Positions 6,575 to 8,250 of a DNA stretch of 8,250 nt are shown here, one piece after another (positions within the stretch are counted from its first letter, which is position 1; the number at the start of each line of letters is the position of its first letter). The stretch is from UBA1049 sp964522305 (lineage in GTDB: Bacteria > Bacillota > Clostridia > Oscillospirales > CAG-382). Location of the stretch: positions 1 through 8,250 of the forward strand of contig CAZFVM010000059.1 of assembly GCA_964522305.1 (NCBI GenBank), given 5' to 3'. The notes beneath the pieces are model-generated. The model made no database searches and was not told where the DNA came from. It worked only from the letters and a program-made list of their open reading frames with translations. Made by a program: the position numbers and the translations under genes.

Positions 6575-8149
6575 ATGAGAAGAACTCTGTCCTTATTTTT
6601 GCTTATCTTATTTTTGACGGTATCGGTTTTTCCGATACAAGGGCTTGCCCAATCTACAGAAGAGACGATTTTTATCCCTATCGACGGGCAAGTAAAGACG
6701 AGCGCTCCTTCTACTCTCGGAGTTTTCAACCAGCGTTACTACAACCAGCTGGACGCCGAACAAAAAAAGGTATACGACTCTTTGGTCGGGATGACCTCGG
6801 GTGAACAAACAATCGAAGTCAACCTTATTACTCCCTTGGTTTTTTACTCTCAGACCAGCACTCCCACTACAGCTGAGCTGTCGGCGGTGTGGGCAGAGAT
6901 TAAGAGAATCGCTGATGGGGGATTAGGGGCTTTTCTGAGAGATAATCCTATCTATTTTTGGCTCAACCTGCAAGGCGGGGAGAATTCTACCGGCTTTTCC
7001 ATGAGCTATTCATGGGTTAAATCAGGCTCCCAGTACAAAAACACGGTCAGCAAAATAAGCATCCTGGTTAGAGTTGCACCCGAGTATAAGCCAAACCCCC
7101 AGCAATATGTAACAGCCGTAAACAACGCAGTCAATTCATTGAGTGTCAGCTCAACAACCAGGTTGGGAAAATTAAAGGAATTTCATGATTATTTATGCGA
7201 GACAGTGGTGTACGACCTTGGGGCGACCTATGCCCATGAGCCTTATGGGTCTTTGATAGATGGCAGGGCGGTCTGTGAAGGCTATGCCGAAGCATTCAAA
7301 TTGTTTTGTGATCGCTTTAATATCCCCTGTGTATTGGTATTAGGGGTAGGCAACACCGAAGACCATATGTGGAACTATGTGCAGATGGAGGACGGTAAAT
7401 GGTACGCAGTTGATGTCACATGGGACGACACTCCATCCCAGACCCGATACCATTACTTTTTGGTGGGCTCTGACTCCATCGTGGTTCATTCCACAAAGAA
7501 GACGTTTTTTGACAACCATCACGAGGATGGGCATTTTATGGTCGGTTCTCAGGTAGAGTTTGCATATCCGGTGATTTCCACGGTGCGCTACGGTCCTTGT
7601 TTCGAGCCCCATTTATCCGGTGATTGGGAGGTTTCGGTGCCCGCTACTGTCGAGCAGGATGGATTAGAGATAAAGCGTTGTCTTATCTGTACCGAAACAA
7701 CCTCAACCCGAACAATTCCAAAGCTGGGTACCGAGGATCCGGAAATACCGGGCCTAAATGAAGGAAGTTCTTTGACCGTCTCAGGAGGATTTCTTTTGGG
7801 AATAACAGAAGAAACAACGGTTTTGGATCTGGGGGAAGAATTTAATGTTGCCATTACCGTAACCAACACTGCTTCTGCGGTGGTGACCGGAGTAGCTTTT
7901 GTCGGCACCGGGTATACTGTAACGGTAGGAGGAGTTACCTACACCATTGTTATTCGAGGAGATATAAACATGGACGGTAAGGTTAACGCTCAGGACTATA
8001 TGCTGGCAAAGAGAGCGATATTGGGGACTATAAGCCTCAACACAGCTCAGTCTATGGCTGCTAGGGTCAGTGGAGGGACCACAGTAAGAGCTGCGGATTA
8101 TCTAATGATTAAGCGCCACTTTTTAGGGACTTTAAATTTGCATGAGTAA
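6575..8149 (+). CDS. Secreted transglutaminase-like protein with C-terminal type I dockerin
   Basis: A 524-residue exported protein. Residues 1-25 form a signal peptide (Arg-Arg, hydrophobic core, likely cleavage after GLA). A domain of unknown type (about 30-185) precedes a transglutaminase-like fold (about 190-300). Its papain-type triad is visible as Cys234 in AVCEGYA, His264 in EDHMWN and Asp280 in YAVDVTWDD. Residues 341-384 match a small module common in clostridial surface proteins, with Cys342, His346, Cys369 and Cys372 placed as a possible zinc site and a closing TIPKLG. A beta-rich module (about 396-460, ending TYTIVI) then leads into a type I dockerin (462-520). Family members act as proteases, peptide cross-linkers or non-enzymatic wall-associated proteins; substrate and reaction here are unknown. 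The dockerin suggests docking to a cohesin on a scaffold or cell surface. Its first calcium loop is intact (Asp463, Asn465, Asp467, Asn471, Asp474), but the second (497-508) keeps only Asp508. It starts 101 nt after guaB and ends at a strong terminator. Confidence 0.93.
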   Translation: MRRTLSLFLLILFLTVSVFPIQGLAQSTEETIFIPIDGQVKTSAPSTLGVFNQRYYNQLDAEQKKVYDSLVGMTSGEQTIEVNLITPLVFYSQTSTPTTAELSAVWAEIKRIADGGLGAFLRDNPIYFWLNLQGGENSTGFSMSYSWVKSGSQYKNTVSKISILVRVAPEYKPNPQQYVTAVNNAVNSLSVSSTTRLGKLKEFHDYLCETVVYDLGATYAHEPYGSLIDGRAVCEGYAEAFKLFCDRFNIPCVLVLGVGNTEDHMWNYVQMEDGKWYAVDVTWDDTPSQTRYHYFLVGSDSIVVHSTKKTFFDNHHEDGHFMVGSQVEFAYPVISTVRYGPCFEPHLSGDWEVSVPATVEQDGLEIKRCLICTETTSTRTIPKLGTEDPEIPGLNEGSSLTVSGGFLLGITEETTVLDLGEEFNVAITVTNTASAVVTGVAFVGTGYTVTVGGVTYTIVIRGDINMDGKVNAQDYMLAKRAILGTISLNTAQSMAARVSGGTTVRAADYLMIKRHFLGTLNLHE

Positions 8150-8168
8150 AGATATAGACACAAAAAAT

Positions 8169-8194
8169 AGAGAGCTTTACGGCTCTCTTTTTTT
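8169..8194 (+). terminator. Intrinsic terminator after the dockerin-protein gene
   Basis: A 7-bp stem AGAGAGC (8169-8175) pairs with GCTCTCT (8182-8188) around a 6-nt loop, followed by an unbroken T-tract (8188-8194). An A-run at 8162-8167 could extend pairing with the Ts past one mismatch. It lies 19 nt after the stop codon at 8149. The hairpin and T-tract also form the left flank of the group II intron start at 8197. Confidence 0.92.
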
Positions 8195-8196
8195 GG

Positions 8197-8250
8197 GTGT
8201 GCCGAGTATGGCATAAATCTAACCGGTGCAAGTCCGGAGCGGAGGTACTC
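8197..8250 (+). mobile_element. 5' end of a group II intron, probably class IIC, cut by window edge
   Basis: From 8197 the sequence opens with GTGTG, the conserved 5' boundary of group II introns (consensus GUGYG). It then follows the start of domain I of bacterial introns. UGCC (8200-8203) pairs with GGCA (8210-8213) over a 6-nt loop. CCGG (8223-8226) pairs with CCGG (8234-8237) around a loop holding the conserved GUGCAAGUCC-type string (8226-8235). The element begins 8 nt after the last stem base of a rho-independent terminator and in the same orientation. Known class IIC introns insert behind terminator hairpins in this way. The reverse transcriptase/maturase gene, domain V and the 3' boundary would lie to the right of the window, so completeness and class cannot be confirmed here. 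No protein-coding signal is seen in these 54 bases. Confidence 0.75.

Noticed and set aside
8197..8250. Cobalamin-type riboswitch at the right edge, suggested by the GTGCAAGTCCGG string
   Set aside because: The B12-box elements are not visible, and the GTGTG start, first stem and position behind a terminator fit a group II intron better.

Overview
The window looks like chromosome from a low-G+C, Gram-positive-type bacterium, most likely an anaerobic clostridial lineage (possibly gut or fermentative). This is an inference. It rests on AT-rich codon use, purine-rich Shine-Dalgarno sites, sigma-A-type promoters, strong hairpin/T-tract terminators, and a secreted protein that ends in the beta-module plus type I dockerin arrangement common in Clostridia. 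No marker gene fixes the genus.

Layout: (1) The left edge (2-955, +) is the C-terminal part of an AI-2E family polytopic membrane protein. It converges on a minus-strand pair across a shared 13-bp hairpin (973-1002). (2) The minus-strand pair (4264 down to 1006) is a CtpE/CaxP-like P-type cation ATPase followed 34 nt later by a YihY/BrkB-family membrane protein, probably one operon. (3) A compact divergent promoter region (about 4265-4428) has two back-to-back -35 boxes. It drives the ATPase leftward and a small unrecognised membrane protein (4429-4902) rightward. (4) guaB, encoding IMP dehydrogenase (4998-6473), follows in the same direction, with no visible terminator or convincing promoter in the gap. 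(5) A secreted transglutaminase-like protein with a C-terminal dockerin (6575-8149) follows and ends at a clear intrinsic terminator (8169-8194). (6) The last 54 bases (8197-8250) match the 5' end of a group II intron, in sense orientation directly behind that terminator. This is the insertion habit of group IIC introns; the rest of the element lies beyond the window.

Functional picture: four of the six genes encode membrane-embedded proteins (two transporter-like, one YihY-like, one unknown). One is core purine metabolism (IMP to XMP for GTP synthesis), and one is an exported cell-surface or cellulosome-type protein. The genes do not form an obvious single pathway. The points most worth following up are the intron boundary at the right edge, the dockerin whose second calcium loop has decayed, the abutting divergent promoters, and the repeat-containing leaders in front of the 157-aa protein and guaB.
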